In this document: positions 41,525-51,600 of the stretch, piece after piece | Position numbering within the stretch: position 1 is the stretch's first letter | Layout of the letters: each line of letters starts with the position of its first letter | Assembly (NCBI GenBank): GCA_017456805.1 | Contig: JAFTIQ010000013.1 | Span: 1 to 64,000 of the forward strand | Length of the DNA stretch: 64,000 bases | Direction: 5' to 3' | Source of the DNA: Lentisphaeria bacterium | GTDB lineage: Bacteria; Verrucomicrobiota; Lentisphaeria; Victivallales; UBA1829 | Translations under genes and position numbers: made by a program | Notes under the pieces: model-generated | What the model saw: only the letters and a program-made list of their open reading frames with translations | What the model was told of the DNA's origin: nothing | Databases searched by the model: none

Positions 41525-43195
41525 TTATTTTTTTGAGTGGTTTAAAAGATAGAATTTCCACTTGCCTCCGCTTGCTCCGGTGTATTGGAGATAATACGCC
41601 GCATCATGTTCCGCTGCGGGACAGAACCATGCGCTGGAAATCAGTTCTCCTCCGGCAGCATCAAACAGTTTGCTTGATAAAAACGGATTGGTCAGGAACC
41701 AGTTTCCGGATTGATTCAATGAGAAATACATCTGCTGAAAAAACGCTCTTCTCTGGGGCTGTATCGCAAGAAAAAGCATCTTTCCTTTGACCTCCGATTG
41801 CGGGGTCAGAGGGAGCAGCGCATAGCAATCCAGGGGAACTCCCTGTTCTGTTATCCTGCGTTTCGAACTCCCGGCAGGCAGGTCAAAGGATATTGGATTC
41901 CCGGTTTTTCCATCATATACAACGATCCTGTCCGGAGCGTTGACCTGAAGAAAAGCAGAAAAATGTCCCATGGACAGCCTGTGCTGAAGGTCCAGTATGA
42001 TCTCCTGAGAATTGTAGCGGATAGGATAACAATCCAGCGGGGCAAAATTGACAAATGTATCCTTCGGAACGGTTTGTATGATCTCCTGCACCAGAGGAAT
42101 ATAATCCGGGGATTCCTGACTCTTTTTCGTGCTGTGCATGGGCAGCGCAAGCACAAGGGCAAGAATACAGAAGAATGGAGTAATCAGTTTTTCTTTTTTC
42201 AGGGAAGCGAGCAAACCCGGCAGAACCATCGCCGAGGCAACGGCGGCAACAGGGAAGATCGGCAGATAAACCCTGTCCGGCCCGGCTTTTGTCGCAAGCG
42301 CGCTCAGAAGTGTCAACCCGATGAAACTCAAGGCAAAAAGTGAGATTTTCCTGCCCGGATGTTCCTTCCGGAATAAAACTGCTGCATGAATCAGCACAAA
42401 CGGAAACAAAAACAGTTTTCCAAGGATCGAACCGGAAAATTTCAGAAATTCCCAGGGATGATGAACCGGATATCCAAACACCTGTCCGGCTTTGATTTCC
42501 AGATAAAAAGAACCGTACCAGGATGCGGCAAAGAGCACAAACAGTGCCGCCGCAATAAGAAAAATTTTGTTTTCCCGGAGGCTCGCTCCCAGTGCTTTCG
42601 GACGGAATATTGCAATCAGATACGCTCCGCACAGTGCGCAGACAAATGCCAGCCCGGAGGTGATCGTCAGGCAGCTCGCAATGGCTGAAAGAAGAAACAT
42701 CCCCCCATAGAAAAGGGAACTTTTATGCCGGGAAAGCCAGTATAATGCCATAGCAGTCAGCAGGACAAAAAAGGTTTGCATACTGTATCCGCGGGCAGTT
42801 TGGGAAAAATGGATCAGGTATCCACAGAAGGCAATGCATGCTCCGGAAAAAAGAACCGCATCCTTCCGTTTTGTGACTTTCCAGGTAAAAAACATTGCAA
42901 GAAGTATGGTCAGACAGCCGAAGAGAAAGGCTGGAAGACGGATTGCCAGAAAAGAAAGCCCGTCCGGACCCGTGCTCCATTGAACAAAAAGGGTATGCAG
43001 CGGATGATTGTTCGGAGTCGCCAGCCGGGAAAAAATTTCTGATAACGGAAGCCCGAGATAATGCTGAACCGTCCAGATTTCATCATATTCCAGAGAACGG
43101 CTGCTCAAACCGTTGAACCGTAAAATAATCCCTGCTGCGGCAATTGCAAGAATGATGAGTTTCAGAAATTTTTCCATTTTATTTTCTATTTGCAT
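41525..43195 (-). CDS. GT39/ArnT-like membrane glycosyltransferase
   Basis: A 556-aa protein with about ten to twelve helices in the first ~365 residues and a soluble C-terminal ~190. The first outer loop has LEYDEIWT (Asp-Glu pair of GT-C enzymes) followed by NNHPLHTLF, typical of the PMT/ArnT family, which moves a sugar from a lipid carrier to a protein or lipid A. I chose the ATG at 43195: the promoter predicts transcription from about 43215, so the longer frame (43234) would begin before it. Single-gene unit, divergent from the two-component system. Confidence 0.8.
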   Translation of the reverse strand: MQIENKMEKFLKLIILAIAAAGIILRFNGLSSRSLEYDEIWTVQHYLGLPLSEIFSRLATPNNHPLHTLFVQWSTGPDGLSFLAIRLPAFLFGCLTILLAMFFTWKVTKRKDAVLFSGACIAFCGYLIHFSQTARGYSMQTFFVLLTAMALYWLSRHKSSLFYGGMFLLSAIASCLTITSGLAFVCALCGAYLIAIFRPKALGASLRENKIFLIAAALFVLFAASWYGSFYLEIKAGQVFGYPVHHPWEFLKFSGSILGKLFLFPFVLIHAAVLFRKEHPGRKISLFALSFIGLTLLSALATKAGPDRVYLPIFPVAAVASAMVLPGLLASLKKEKLITPFFCILALVLALPMHSTKKSQESPDYIPLVQEIIQTVPKDTFVNFAPLDCYPIRYNSQEIILDLQHRLSMGHFSAFLQVNAPDRIVVYDGKTGNPISFDLPAGSSKRRITEQGVPLDCYALLPLTPQSEVKGKMLFLAIQPQRRAFFQQMYFSLNQSGNWFLTNPFLSSKLFDAAGGELISSAWFCPAAEHDAAYYLQYTGASGGKWKFYLLNHSKK

Positions 43196-43221
43196 GACGC
43201 CCCCGCGCGTTGATTTTTTGA

Positions 43222-43250
43222 AACATATCACCAAAACTTACATTTTTCAA
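43222..43250 (-). promoter_or_regulatory. Promoter of the GT39-like gene
   Basis: Minus strand: TTGAAA (43250-43245), 17 nt, TATGTT (43227-43222). It lies 12 nt from the divergent response-regulator promoter. Confidence 0.55.
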
Positions 43251-43262
43251 TCAGAAAAACGA

Positions 43263-43290
43263 TTGCAAAACAAAAAAATGATGATATATT
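43263..43290 (+). promoter_or_regulatory. Promoter of the two-component operon
   Basis: TTGCAA (43263-43268), 16 nt, TATATT (43285-43290). Predicted transcription from about 43297. Confidence 0.55.
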
Positions 43291-43321
43291 ATCCTTGAAT
43301 ACAACACGGAAGGGCAGAGAA

Positions 43322-43990
43322 ATGAATATTTTAGTGGTTGAGGATGATCAAAAGACGGCAGATCTGATCCGCCGTTCGTTGGAAGAGTCCGGTTATACCG
43401 TGACTTATGCTGCAGATGGAAAAGCCGGTATTGCTCTGCTGGATACTGCTCAGATCGATCTTGCAATCATTGATATCATGCTGCCTTATGTTGACGGGTT
43501 TACAGTGATCAGCACCATGCGGCAGAAAGGAATTTCCTGCCCGGTGATCATTCTCAGCGCCCGGGATTCTCTGGATGATAAGGTCCATGGCCTTCAAACC
43601 GGCGGGGATGTCTATCTTTCCAAACCCTTCTCCATTGCAGAATTGCTCGCAAATGTTCAGGCTCAGCTGCGCCGCGCAGAAATGCATGCTGAACCGACAA
43701 CGCTCACCGTGGCGGATTTGACCATTGATCTGCTGACCAGGAAAGTTCAGCGCGCCGGTCAGAGAATCGATATCCCCCCCAGAGAGTATGAATTGCTGGA
43801 ATATCTCATGCGGAATACCGGGCAGGTCGTAACCAGAAGCATGATCATCGAACATGTCTGGGAATATAATTTCGATCCGGAAACAACCATCGTCGAAACC
43901 CGGATTTATAAGTTACGGGAAAAAATTGACAAACCATTCGAACGGGAATTGATCCATACAGTGCGTGGAATCGGTTATGTTCTGGAATAA
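43322..43990 (+). CDS. OmpR-family response regulator
   Basis: A 222-aa regulator. The receiver domain (1-118) has acidic residues E7-D9, phospho-acceptor Asp51 in LAIIDIMLP, and the Lys in LSKPF. The winged-helix DNA-binding domain (about 125-222) has PPREYELLEYL and RTVRGIGYVL-like ending HTVRGIGYVL. The ATG at 43322 is chosen because it lies after the predicted transcription start; nine earlier codons do not. The kinase gene begins inside its 3' end. Confidence 0.93.
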   Translation: MNILVVEDDQKTADLIRRSLEESGYTVTYAADGKAGIALLDTAQIDLAIIDIMLPYVDGFTVISTMRQKGISCPVIILSARDSLDDKVHGLQTGGDVYLSKPFSIAELLANVQAQLRRAEMHAEPTTLTVADLTIDLLTRKVQRAGQRIDIPPREYELLEYLMRNTGQVVTRSMIIEHVWEYNFDPETTIVETRIYKLREKIDKPFERELIHTVRGIGYVLE

Positions 43991-45584
43991 TCTGATTCCT
44001 TCTTCCCTGAAACTGCGCCTTGCAATTACATTTGCAATCCTCTTTTTCATTTCCTGTACCATCGTTTTCTTCCTGACGGTCTCCAGCCTTATTTATCTGA
44101 AAAATAAAGAGAGTCTGACCGAAATGGTGAATATCGCCCGGAATATCGAAAAAATTCATGTGATGGGTGCAAAATATAACAGTTCCAATATCATCCGTTC
44201 CGGAGATTCCTGCCCCGAAAATATCAAACAGAATATTCTCAAACTTTATCCTGATGCAAGAATCCTTTATATACTCACGCAGGATATCCCCGAAGAAAGT
44301 GATCTGACAGGCTATCATATTTATTATATTCTGCGGCAGAAGAAAATTTATGAACTGATCCAGCTCGACGGCGGCAGGTTTTCCTCCCGGCTGGTCAATC
44401 CTCAAAATGACCGGCGGGTGCTGACCAGATATATTCTGCTGATCCTGGGGGAATATGCGGACGAGGGGATTTCCATTGAGATCAAAAATCCAAACGGGTC
44501 CACCTACTTGACCTCAAAATCTATCATCCGCAGTCTTCCGGGCATGAGCCAGACTCCAGGCGAAGGCGGATTTCAAATCTACCGTTCCGATCTCCCGGAT
44601 GGAAAAGTCGTGGAGATCCGGAAACGGCTTTATCAAATCTCAGCAATCAACAGCAAATATACAGAAACCTTTTTTTCCGTGCTGGTACTCGTCGCGATGG
44701 CAGGGATCCTGGTCAGCTGGCTGATCGCTGCCAGATTTATCCGGGGCGTCCGGAGAATGACCTCTGAAATGAAATTGATCACAGCCTCCGGCGATTATGC
44801 CCGGAAAATCAGCCGACGGCAGATGGATAAAGATCAGGAAATCAGAGAGTTAATGGAAAATTTCAATGCTATGAATGAAAAAACAATGATCCTGATGGAA
44901 GATCTGAAAATGGTTTCCAATAACGTGGCGCATGACCTGCGGACTCCCATCACCCGGATCTCCGGTACCATGGAGGCTCTTTTGAGAGACCGTTCCCTGC
45001 CGGAAAATATCTCTGTCGCCTGCGCATCCGTCACCGAAGAATGTCTGCACATGAAATCCATGATCAATACCATTCTGGATATCAGCCGTGTCAATGCAAA
45101 CCCCGATCTGTTGAAAAAAGAATCCTTGGATCTGTGCAGGATCGCCGAGGATTTTTGCGATATCATGTTCCCTGAAGTGGAACGGAAAGGACTGAAAATC
45201 AAGCATGATTTCCCGGATCATCCAGTGATGATCTCCGCAGATAAAATGTGCGTTCAGAGAATCATTTCCAATCTGGTGGAAAATGCCTTGAAATTTACGG
45301 AGCAGGGAGGTATCTCATTATCCCTGAAGGAGACCGGTTCCGGGCTTGTATTCAGTGTATCTGATACCGGATGCGGAATTCCGGAAGAGAATCTGGACCG
45401 GATCTTTGACCGTTTTTACCGCTGCGATGCCAGCCGGAAATATCCCGGAAACGGTTTGGGACTCTCTCTGGTCAAGGCATTTGTCAACGCTCATGAATGG
45501 TCCATCGAATGTGAAAGCAGCCCCGGAAAGGGAACCACATTCCGGATCAACATCCCTCAAGAAGCGGAACTTAAAAAGTCCTGA
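43977..45584 (+). CDS. Sensor histidine kinase
   Basis: A 535-aa kinase. Two membrane helices (about 14-40 and 232-252) enclose a ~190-residue periplasmic sensor. Then HAMP (253-305), HisKA with His319 in VAHDLRTPITR, and HATPase with NLVENALKF, DTGCGIPEENL and GNGLGLSLVKA. The ATG at 43977 overlaps the regulator gene by 14 nt. The signal is unknown; the divergent GT39-like gene is a possible target, suggesting envelope-stress sensing. Its end overlaps convergent ispE by 14 nt. Confidence 0.92.
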   Translation: MFWNNLIPSSLKLRLAITFAILFFISCTIVFFLTVSSLIYLKNKESLTEMVNIARNIEKIHVMGAKYNSSNIIRSGDSCPENIKQNILKLYPDARILYILTQDIPEESDLTGYHIYYILRQKKIYELIQLDGGRFSSRLVNPQNDRRVLTRYILLILGEYADEGISIEIKNPNGSTYLTSKSIIRSLPGMSQTPGEGGFQIYRSDLPDGKVVEIRKRLYQISAINSKYTETFFSVLVLVAMAGILVSWLIAARFIRGVRRMTSEMKLITASGDYARKISRRQMDKDQEIRELMENFNAMNEKTMILMEDLKMVSNNVAHDLRTPITRISGTMEALLRDRSLPENISVACASVTEECLHMKSMINTILDISRVNANPDLLKKESLDLCRIAEDFCDIMFPEVERKGLKIKHDFPDHPVMISADKMCVQRIISNLVENALKFTEQGGISLSLKETGSGLVFSVSDTGCGIPEENLDRIFDRFYRCDASRKYPGNGLGLSLVKAFVNAHEWSIECESSPGKGTTFRINIPQEAELKKS

Positions 45585-46350
45585 TGGCAAACAAACTTGC
45601 GCCGCTGCCGGATAATTGCACTTTCCAGCCGGGATTGTTCCGCTCAAACGCCTCTTTTGCAGCTTTCAGGATCGGGAATTTCTGAAACGCAGCCGGGGCA
45701 AGATCGTTTCTCAGAAGCTCGCCGGCTTTCCGGAAATCGCCCGCCTGCAACGCTGAAATCATCTCATCAAGCGTCCGGGGATCTTCTTTCGTTTCCGGCG
45801 AAATATGCTGATATGCCCACTTGGCAGAAATGGGAAATCCCATGGGGATGATCCGGATCTCCGGAAGGATCAGATCCTCCGCCTGTGTAAGAATTTCACC
45901 TCTGCCGAGCCCGGAAGCAGGGACCGGATTCAGGAAAAACGGAACATCCGAACCGCATGTCAGAGCAATAGCAGAACCCCGGTCGGGAAGAAACGCATAT
46001 TGTTTCTGGATCGCATTGATCACTGCCGCGGCATCGGAGCTTCCTCCGCCCATTCCGCCTGCAACAGGAATCTTTTTCCGGATCCGGATGGAAATGGAAT
46101 CTGAGATCCCCAGAGCTTCCAGAGTCAGTTTCGCCGCTTTCCAGCAGAGATTGCCTTCGCCTTCGGGCACTTCCGGATTGGAACAAGTTACCTGAATATT
46201 CTGTTTTTTATCTGCAAAAAACTTCAGTTCCAGTTCATCGGAATACTCTTTTACCGGGATAAAGAGGGTTTCGATTGCATGAAACCCATTGGGCAGTTTT
46301 CCCGCAACTTTCAGAAAAAGATTGGTTTTTGCCGGGGTTGTGATCAGCAT
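45571..46350 (-). CDS. ispE: 4-diphosphocytidyl-2-C-methyl-D-erythritol kinase
   Basis: A 259-aa GHMP kinase of the MEP isoprenoid pathway. PAKTNLFLKV at the N-terminus and PVAGGMGGGSSDAAAV (ATP loop) are diagnostic, with GSGASLFA near the end. The protein is slightly short compared with E. coli IspE (283 aa). It starts 2 nt after the upstream oxidoreductase gene ends, so they are co-transcribed, and it overlaps the convergent kinase gene by 14 nt. Confidence 0.92.
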   Translation of the reverse strand: MLITTPAKTNLFLKVAGKLPNGFHAIETLFIPVKEYSDELELKFFADKKQNIQVTCSNPEVPEGEGNLCWKAAKLTLEALGISDSISIRIRKKIPVAGGMGGGSSDAAAVINAIQKQYAFLPDRGSAIALTCGSDVPFFLNPVPASGLGRGEILTQAEDLILPEIRIIPMGFPISAKWAYQHISPETKEDPRTLDEMISALQAGDFRKAGELLRNDLAPAAFQKFPILKAAKEAFERNNPGWKVQLSGSGASLFAIRTF

Positions 46351-46352
46351 GA

Positions 46353-47366
46353 TTATTTCAATTTCATGATGTCATATTTTTCATTATAGGAGCGGATTTC
46401 ATCGGTGATCCGGATCGCCAGTTCCAGGGCTTTCAAGCCGTCACGCCCGGTGACTCGTGGCTGTTTGACACATTTTCCGCCGTTTTCCAGCGCGGCTGCC
46501 ACGGCTTCCACAAAGTTTTCGATTTCTGCAGCAAGTGCATTTTTTTCGCAAAGGTCAACTTTTTTCCGGGAAACCCCCAGAAGACTCCGGCGGTAAATTT
46601 TACCGCAATGGTTTGCATAATCCATTGAGGCGTAGGAATCTTTCTGGAATACACGGAATTTTCGCATGGGCTCGGGGCTCATTCGGCTGGCTGTCACATT
46701 GGCAACCGCTCCGTTTACAAACTTGATCCGGACGCTTGCAATATCTTCTGTTTTGCTGAGAACAGGAATTCCGACTGCATCGATCTTTTCCACCTCGCAG
46801 CCGACCATGGTGAGGATGAGGTCAAGGTCATGAATCATCAAATCAAGAACCACACTGACTTCTGTTCCCCGGCGGTGCATTCCGGGTCGCGGCGGCGGAT
46901 ATTTTGCCAGACGGTGTGCTTCAATGAAGAGGGTTTTGGACTGATGTTCTTCCAGATAATCCATAGCCGGATTGAACCGTTCCACATGTCCGACGGCAAA
47001 GACGAGATTTTCTTTTTCTGCGGCTTCCACCATTTCAAGGGCTTCCGGAACATCTGCCGCAATGGGTTTTTCCATGAGGATATGCTTTTTCAAGCCAATG
47101 AGTTCCATGGCAACCTGATGATGAAGGGTTGCGGGAACAGCAACACTCAAAGCATCGCACTGTTCTGCCAGTTCACGGATCGTGGAAAATGCCTTTGTGC
47201 TGAATTCTTTGGCAATGGCAGCCGCAGCCTTCGGCTCCGCATCGTAAACACCAATCAGTTCCACATTGGGCGATTTGCTGTAAATATTGGTATGATAACG
47301 CCCGAGAACACCGACTCCGACGACTCCGACTTTCACTTTTTTCTTTTCTTTTCCCATTCCGAACAT
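46353..47366 (-). CDS. Gfo/Idh/MocA oxidoreductase, possibly UDP-GlcNAc 3-dehydrogenase (GnnA-like)
   Basis: A 337-aa dehydrogenase with VGVVGVGVLGRYH (NAD loop) and MEKPIA (catalytic Lys). GHVERFNPA and LMIHDLDLIL resemble GnnA-type enzymes, which prepare the 3-amino sugar for lipid A. That assignment is tentative, as no gnnB or lpx gene is next to it. I chose the ATG at 47366, which has GGAGG 8 nt upstream; a TTG five codons earlier overlaps that site. A terminator ends right against the ribosome site (see 47380-47415). Confidence 0.8.
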   Translation of the reverse strand: MFGMGKEKKKVKVGVVGVGVLGRYHTNIYSKSPNVELIGVYDAEPKAAAAIAKEFSTKAFSTIRELAEQCDALSVAVPATLHHQVAMELIGLKKHILMEKPIAADVPEALEMVEAAEKENLVFAVGHVERFNPAMDYLEEHQSKTLFIEAHRLAKYPPPRPGMHRRGTEVSVVLDLMIHDLDLILTMVGCEVEKIDAVGIPVLSKTEDIASVRIKFVNGAVANVTASRMSPEPMRKFRVFQKDSYASMDYANHCGKIYRRSLLGVSRKKVDLCEKNALAAEIENFVEAVAAALENGGKCVKQPRVTGRDGLKALELAIRITDEIRSYNEKYDIMKLK

Positions 47367-47379
47367 AGCATTTTCCTCC

Positions 47380-47415
47380 AAAAAAAACGGCTGACCGGAT
47401 TATCCGGCAGCCGTT
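47380..47415 (-). terminator. Terminator or attenuator between the TIGR04073 gene and the oxidoreductase
   Basis: AACGGCTG (47386-47393) pairs with CAGCCGTT (47408-47415), with an inner CCGGA/TCCGG stem. On the minus strand the T-run runs directly into the GGAGG of the next gene. Confidence 0.85.
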
Positions 47416-47439
47416 AAGTGTTGCAAAAATAAGACCGGA

Positions 47440-47913
47440 TCAGTAATCCATGGTACGGTTGGATGAGTAGAACAGGCCGTAAGCATTGGTTTCCGGAGTG
47501 ATGACCCATTCCGGTTCCATGATCGGACCGTATCCCCAGCCTTCGATGTTCTTATTGAATGTGCATCCGGGCAGCGGCATGTAGAATGTAAGAATATCCA
47601 CAACACCAACGACTTCGCGGGCGACAAACCAGCCGAGACCTTCGAAAACTCCCCAGGTAAGAGCCGGGAGACTTCCATGTTCAAAATTGATTTCCATGAC
47701 CTTGATCGGCAGTTCCAATGCGCCGAATCCGACAGCGACAACGCCGCGGCCGAGTTTTCTGCACATCAGCTGAAGCACATTGTATTCGCTTGTGTCAGAC
47801 CAGGTTGTGTAGACCGGTTCCGGGGTCACTTCTGCTGCCTGTGCATCGATTGCAAAACCAACTGCGAAGATGGTTGCCACTGCAAGAATCATTGCTCTGA
47901 AATGGTTCTTCAT
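47440..47913 (-). CDS. Exosortase system-associated protein, TIGR04073 family
   Basis: A 157-aa exported protein: signal peptide (ending AIDAQA), then KLGRGVVAVGFGALELPIK, LTWGVFEGLGWFVARE, VVGVVDILTFYMPLPG and YGPIMEPEWV. This order matches the TIGR04073 family, often found in genomes with exosortase/PEP-CTERM sorting; its biochemical role is unknown. I chose the ATG at 47913 (AGGAG upstream). It has its own promoter and is followed by a terminator. Confidence 0.75.
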   Translation of the reverse strand: MKNHFRAMILAVATIFAVGFAIDAQAAEVTPEPVYTTWSDTSEYNVLQLMCRKLGRGVVAVGFGALELPIKVMEINFEHGSLPALTWGVFEGLGWFVAREVVGVVDILTFYMPLPGCTFNKNIEGWGYGPIMEPEWVITPETNAYGLFYSSNRTMDY

Positions 47914-47989
47914 TCGTTTTCTCCTGAATTTTCTAAAAAATATTTTAATTTTTCTTTCTTTTTCGGTGGTAATCCTCAAAAACAGTGCT

Positions 47990-48018
47990 AATATATTCCC
48001 GACTGGCAATTCTTTCAA
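47990..48018 (-). promoter_or_regulatory. Promoter of the TIGR04073 gene
   Basis: Minus strand: TTGAAA (48018-48013), 17 nt, TATATT (47995-47990). Leader about 70 nt. Confidence 0.6.
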
Positions 48019-48070
48019 GTCAGAAATGTAAAAAAAGTTAAAAAAACAACGAAAACTTCAGGATTTCCTT

Positions 48071-48508
48071 ATGAAAAACGACAAAAAAATTATGACAGAT
48101 GCCGATTATTCCGGTTTGACCCTTCTGAAAAAGAATCACAAGGATTATCCGGATTCTCCCGAAAAAGCAAAAATCGAAACGTTTCGCAATGCGTTCCCGA
48201 AACGGGATTATGTCATCACTTTCGATTGTCCGGAATTTACCAGCCTTTGCCCCATCACCGGACAGCCGGATTTCGGACACATCACAATCAACTACATCGC
48301 AAAGACCAAATGCATCGAAAGCAAGGCTTTGAAACTTTATCTTTTTTCTTACAGAAATCACAACACGTTTCATGAAGTGGCTGTCAATACCATTCTGGAT
48401 GATCTTGTTGCAGCCTGCGATCCCAAATGGATGCAGGTGATCGGCGATTTTATGCCCCGGGGCGGAATCGCGATCCATGTAACAGCGGAACACGGAAAAA
48501 AAGATTGA
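48071..48508 (+). CDS. queF: NADPH-dependent 7-cyano-7-deazaguanine reductase
   Basis: A 145-aa QueF of the short (unimodular) type. It reduces preQ0 to preQ1 for queuosine in tRNAs with GUN anticodons. Cys60 in SLCPITGQPDF is the thioimide nucleophile with Asp67 nearby. ESKALKLY matches the NADPH motif, and YRNHNTFHE is conserved. The two tRNA-Asp (GTC) genes at the start of the window are natural targets of the final modification. No other queuosine gene is adjacent. Confidence 0.94.
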   Translation: MKNDKKIMTDADYSGLTLLKKNHKDYPDSPEKAKIETFRNAFPKRDYVITFDCPEFTSLCPITGQPDFGHITINYIAKTKCIESKALKLYLFSYRNHNTFHEVAVNTILDDLVAACDPKWMQVIGDFMPRGGIAIHVTAEHGKKD

Positions 48509-48517
48509 AAAACGGGA

Positions 48518-48557
48518 TTGTATTTTTCCCGCTGACGGGTTATATTTCTACCGTCAG
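48518..48557 (+). promoter_or_regulatory. dnaE promoter with an inverted repeat over the -10
   Basis: TTGTAT (48518-48523), 17 nt, TATATT (48541-48546). CTGACGG (48532-48538) and CCGTCAG (48551-48557) form a perfect 7-bp inverted repeat with a 12-nt gap centred on the -10, the layout of a repressor site. It could also be a hairpin ending queF. Confidence 0.45.
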
Positions 48558-48620
48558 TTGAATTTTGAGGAAGCTCTCAGGCTTCTATAACCGGATCACG
48601 CAGCGAAAAGGCAGGTTCTC

Positions 48621-51600
48621 ATGTCGGATGAAGATAAAAAGTTTGTACATTTGCACGTTCACACAGATTACAGTCTGCTGGATGGGGCTTCCCCCATCTC
48701 CTGGGCAACCAGAATCAAGGATAAAGAAGTCCTGAAAACAAAAACGGACCTTGTCAAGATGTGTCTTGAGAACGGTGCTCCGGCATGTGCGATCACCGAT
48801 CACGGGATCATGGGCGGGTGCATTGAGTTCTATGAAACCATGACCGCCGCCGGGGTCAAACCCATCATCGGCTGCGAAGTGTATGTCGCTCCCGGAAGCC
48901 GGTTCAGTCATGACAATATGGAACCTCATATCCGGGGATATCACCTTGTTCTGCTTGCCACCAATCAGGTGGGATATGTGAATCTCTGCAAAATCGTTTC
49001 TGATGCCCAGCTCAAAGGATTTTACTATAAACCCCGCACGGATAAAGAGTTCCTTGCCGCCCACAGTGAAGGTTTGATCGCACTCAGCGCATGTGTGCAG
49101 GGGGAAGTCCCCAGAAGTTTTCTGGATCGGGGAGAAGAGGCTTCCAGAAAGGCTCTTTCCCAGTATATCGATATTTTCGGCAAAGAAAATTTCTTCCTGG
49201 AAGTGCAGTATCACGGAATCGAAGAGCAGAAAAAAGCAAACGCTCATCTGGTGAAGCTTTCCAGAGAATTTGAGATCCCCCTTGTGGCAACCAATGATAT
49301 TCATTATCTCAGAAAAGAACATGCCCGGGCTCAGGATATCCTGCTCTGTATCTCCACCCGGAGCAAACTCTCCGATACCGACCGCATGACTATGATGGAT
49401 CATCAGGAGTTTTATTATAAGAGTTATGATGAAATGTATTCCATTTTCGGGACGGAAATCCCGGAGGCTCTGCCCAATACGCTCCGTGTGGCGGAACGGT
49501 GCAACTTTAAATTCCTTATCGATAAGGATATGGAAAACCATTATCCGGTTTATAAAGTGCCGGAGGGTACGACCCAGGCAGATGTGCTGCGTCAGATCTG
49601 TATTGATAATGTGGAACGCTGCTACGGTTTCAAGCTGAATGATCACAAACCGGAATTTGACGAAATGGCAGAGACCATCCGCAAACGGATGGATTATGAG
49701 CTGGATGTTATCATCAAAACAAAATATCCCAGCTACTTCCTCGTTGTGTGGGATTTTATCAATGCCGCAAGAAAAAAAGGGATCCCCGTCGGTTTGGGAC
49801 GCGGTTCCGGTGCAGGAAGCCTTGTGGCATATCTTACCGGAATTACCAATATCGACCCCATCCGCTATCGCTTGCTGTTTGAACGTTTTCTGAACCCGGA
49901 ACGTGTTTCCCCGCCTGACTTTGATATTGACTTCTGCGAACGCCGGCGGGAAGAAGTGATCGAATATGTCCGTGAAAAATACGGCAGAGATTCTGTGGCG
50001 CAGATCGCTACCTATGGTGCTCTCAAGGCGAAAAACGTGATCAAAGACTGCGCCCGGGTGCTCGGATGCCCCGTTTCTACCGGCGACCGCATGACCAAAA
50101 TGCTCCCCAATGATCCCAAGCTGACTCTTGGCAAAGCCATCAAGGATGTGCCCGAATTCAAAAAACTGCTGGAAAATGATCAGGAGGCAAAACAGGTTTA
50201 TGAAGAAGCGCTTCCCGTGGAAGGTTTGAACCGGACCACCGGGATCCATGCCTGCGGTGTGATCATTGGTGATATGCCGTTGGATAATGTGGTTCCCCTT
50301 CAGCGAAGCCCCGAAGGTACTCCGGTGGTGCAGTTTATCGCGCACCCCTGTGAACAGCTCGGACTGCTGAAGATGGACTTCCTCGGTCTGCGTACTCTGA
50401 CGGTGCTTTCCGATGCCGTTGCCAATATCAAACGGAACCGGGGGATCAATGTGGATCTTGACCGGATCCCGCTGGATGATCCCAAGACGTATGAACTGCT
50501 CAACCGGGGGGACACCGTTGCGGTGTTCCAGTTGGAATCCGGCGGGATGCAGGCTCTCTGCCGTACATTCGTTGTGGAAACCATCGAACACATCATCGCT
50601 CTCCTGGCAATCTACCGTCCGGGGCCCATGGAATTTATTCCCACATTCGTTGCTTGTAAAAAAGGATTGCAGGCGATCGAATATGACCATCCGACGATGG
50701 AGCCGATCCTGAAAGAGACTTACGGGATCATGCTTTATCAGGAGCAGATCATGGAAGTTGTGCAGAAAGTTGCCGGATTCACTCTTGGTCACGCCGATAT
50801 CGTCCGCCGTGCTATCGGGAAAAAGAAACTCGATATCATGGAAAAAGAACGGATCAACTTCATCAAAGGCTGTAAAGAGGTCAACGATATCGATGAAGCT
50901 CTGGCAGATCAGATCTGGGCAAAAATCAATAAATTTGCGGGATACGGGTTCAATAAATCACACTCTGCGGCTTACGGAATGGTTTCCTACCGGACCGCTT
51001 ATCTCAAGGCAAACTATCCGCAGGAATTCATGGCTGCGGTGCTTACAAGCGAACTTGGAAACGCTGAAAAAGTAACCTTCCTGATCAACGCCTGCAAAGC
51101 AATGGGAATCAAAGTGCTTCCGCCGAACGTCAATAAATCTGATACACATTTCTCCGTTGACGGAGATAATATCGTGTTCGGGCTTGGCGCGATCAAAGGG
51201 CTCGGGGAAGGTGCTTCCAATGCCATCATTTCCAACCGGGATCAGAACGGCCCTTACAAAGATATGCCGGATCTGCTGGAACGGGTGGGCGATTCTCTGA
51301 ACTCCCGGGCCATCGAATCCCTTGTCCGCTGCGGAGCCTTTGATTTCACCGGATACGCCCGTTCCCAGATGATCGCAACGATCCAGGAAGCGATCGCCTG
51401 CGCCGCCTCCCGCCGTAAGGATAAAGAGTCCGGTCAGACGTCTCTCTTCGATATGCTTGGCGGCGAGGAAGCCGAAGAATTCAATTCCATAACCATGCCG
51501 GATATCCCCGAACTGGATTTCAGTGAAATGCTCAAAGATGAAAAACATCTGCTCGGATTTTATATTTCCGGACATCCCGCACAGAAGTATCAGGAGATCA

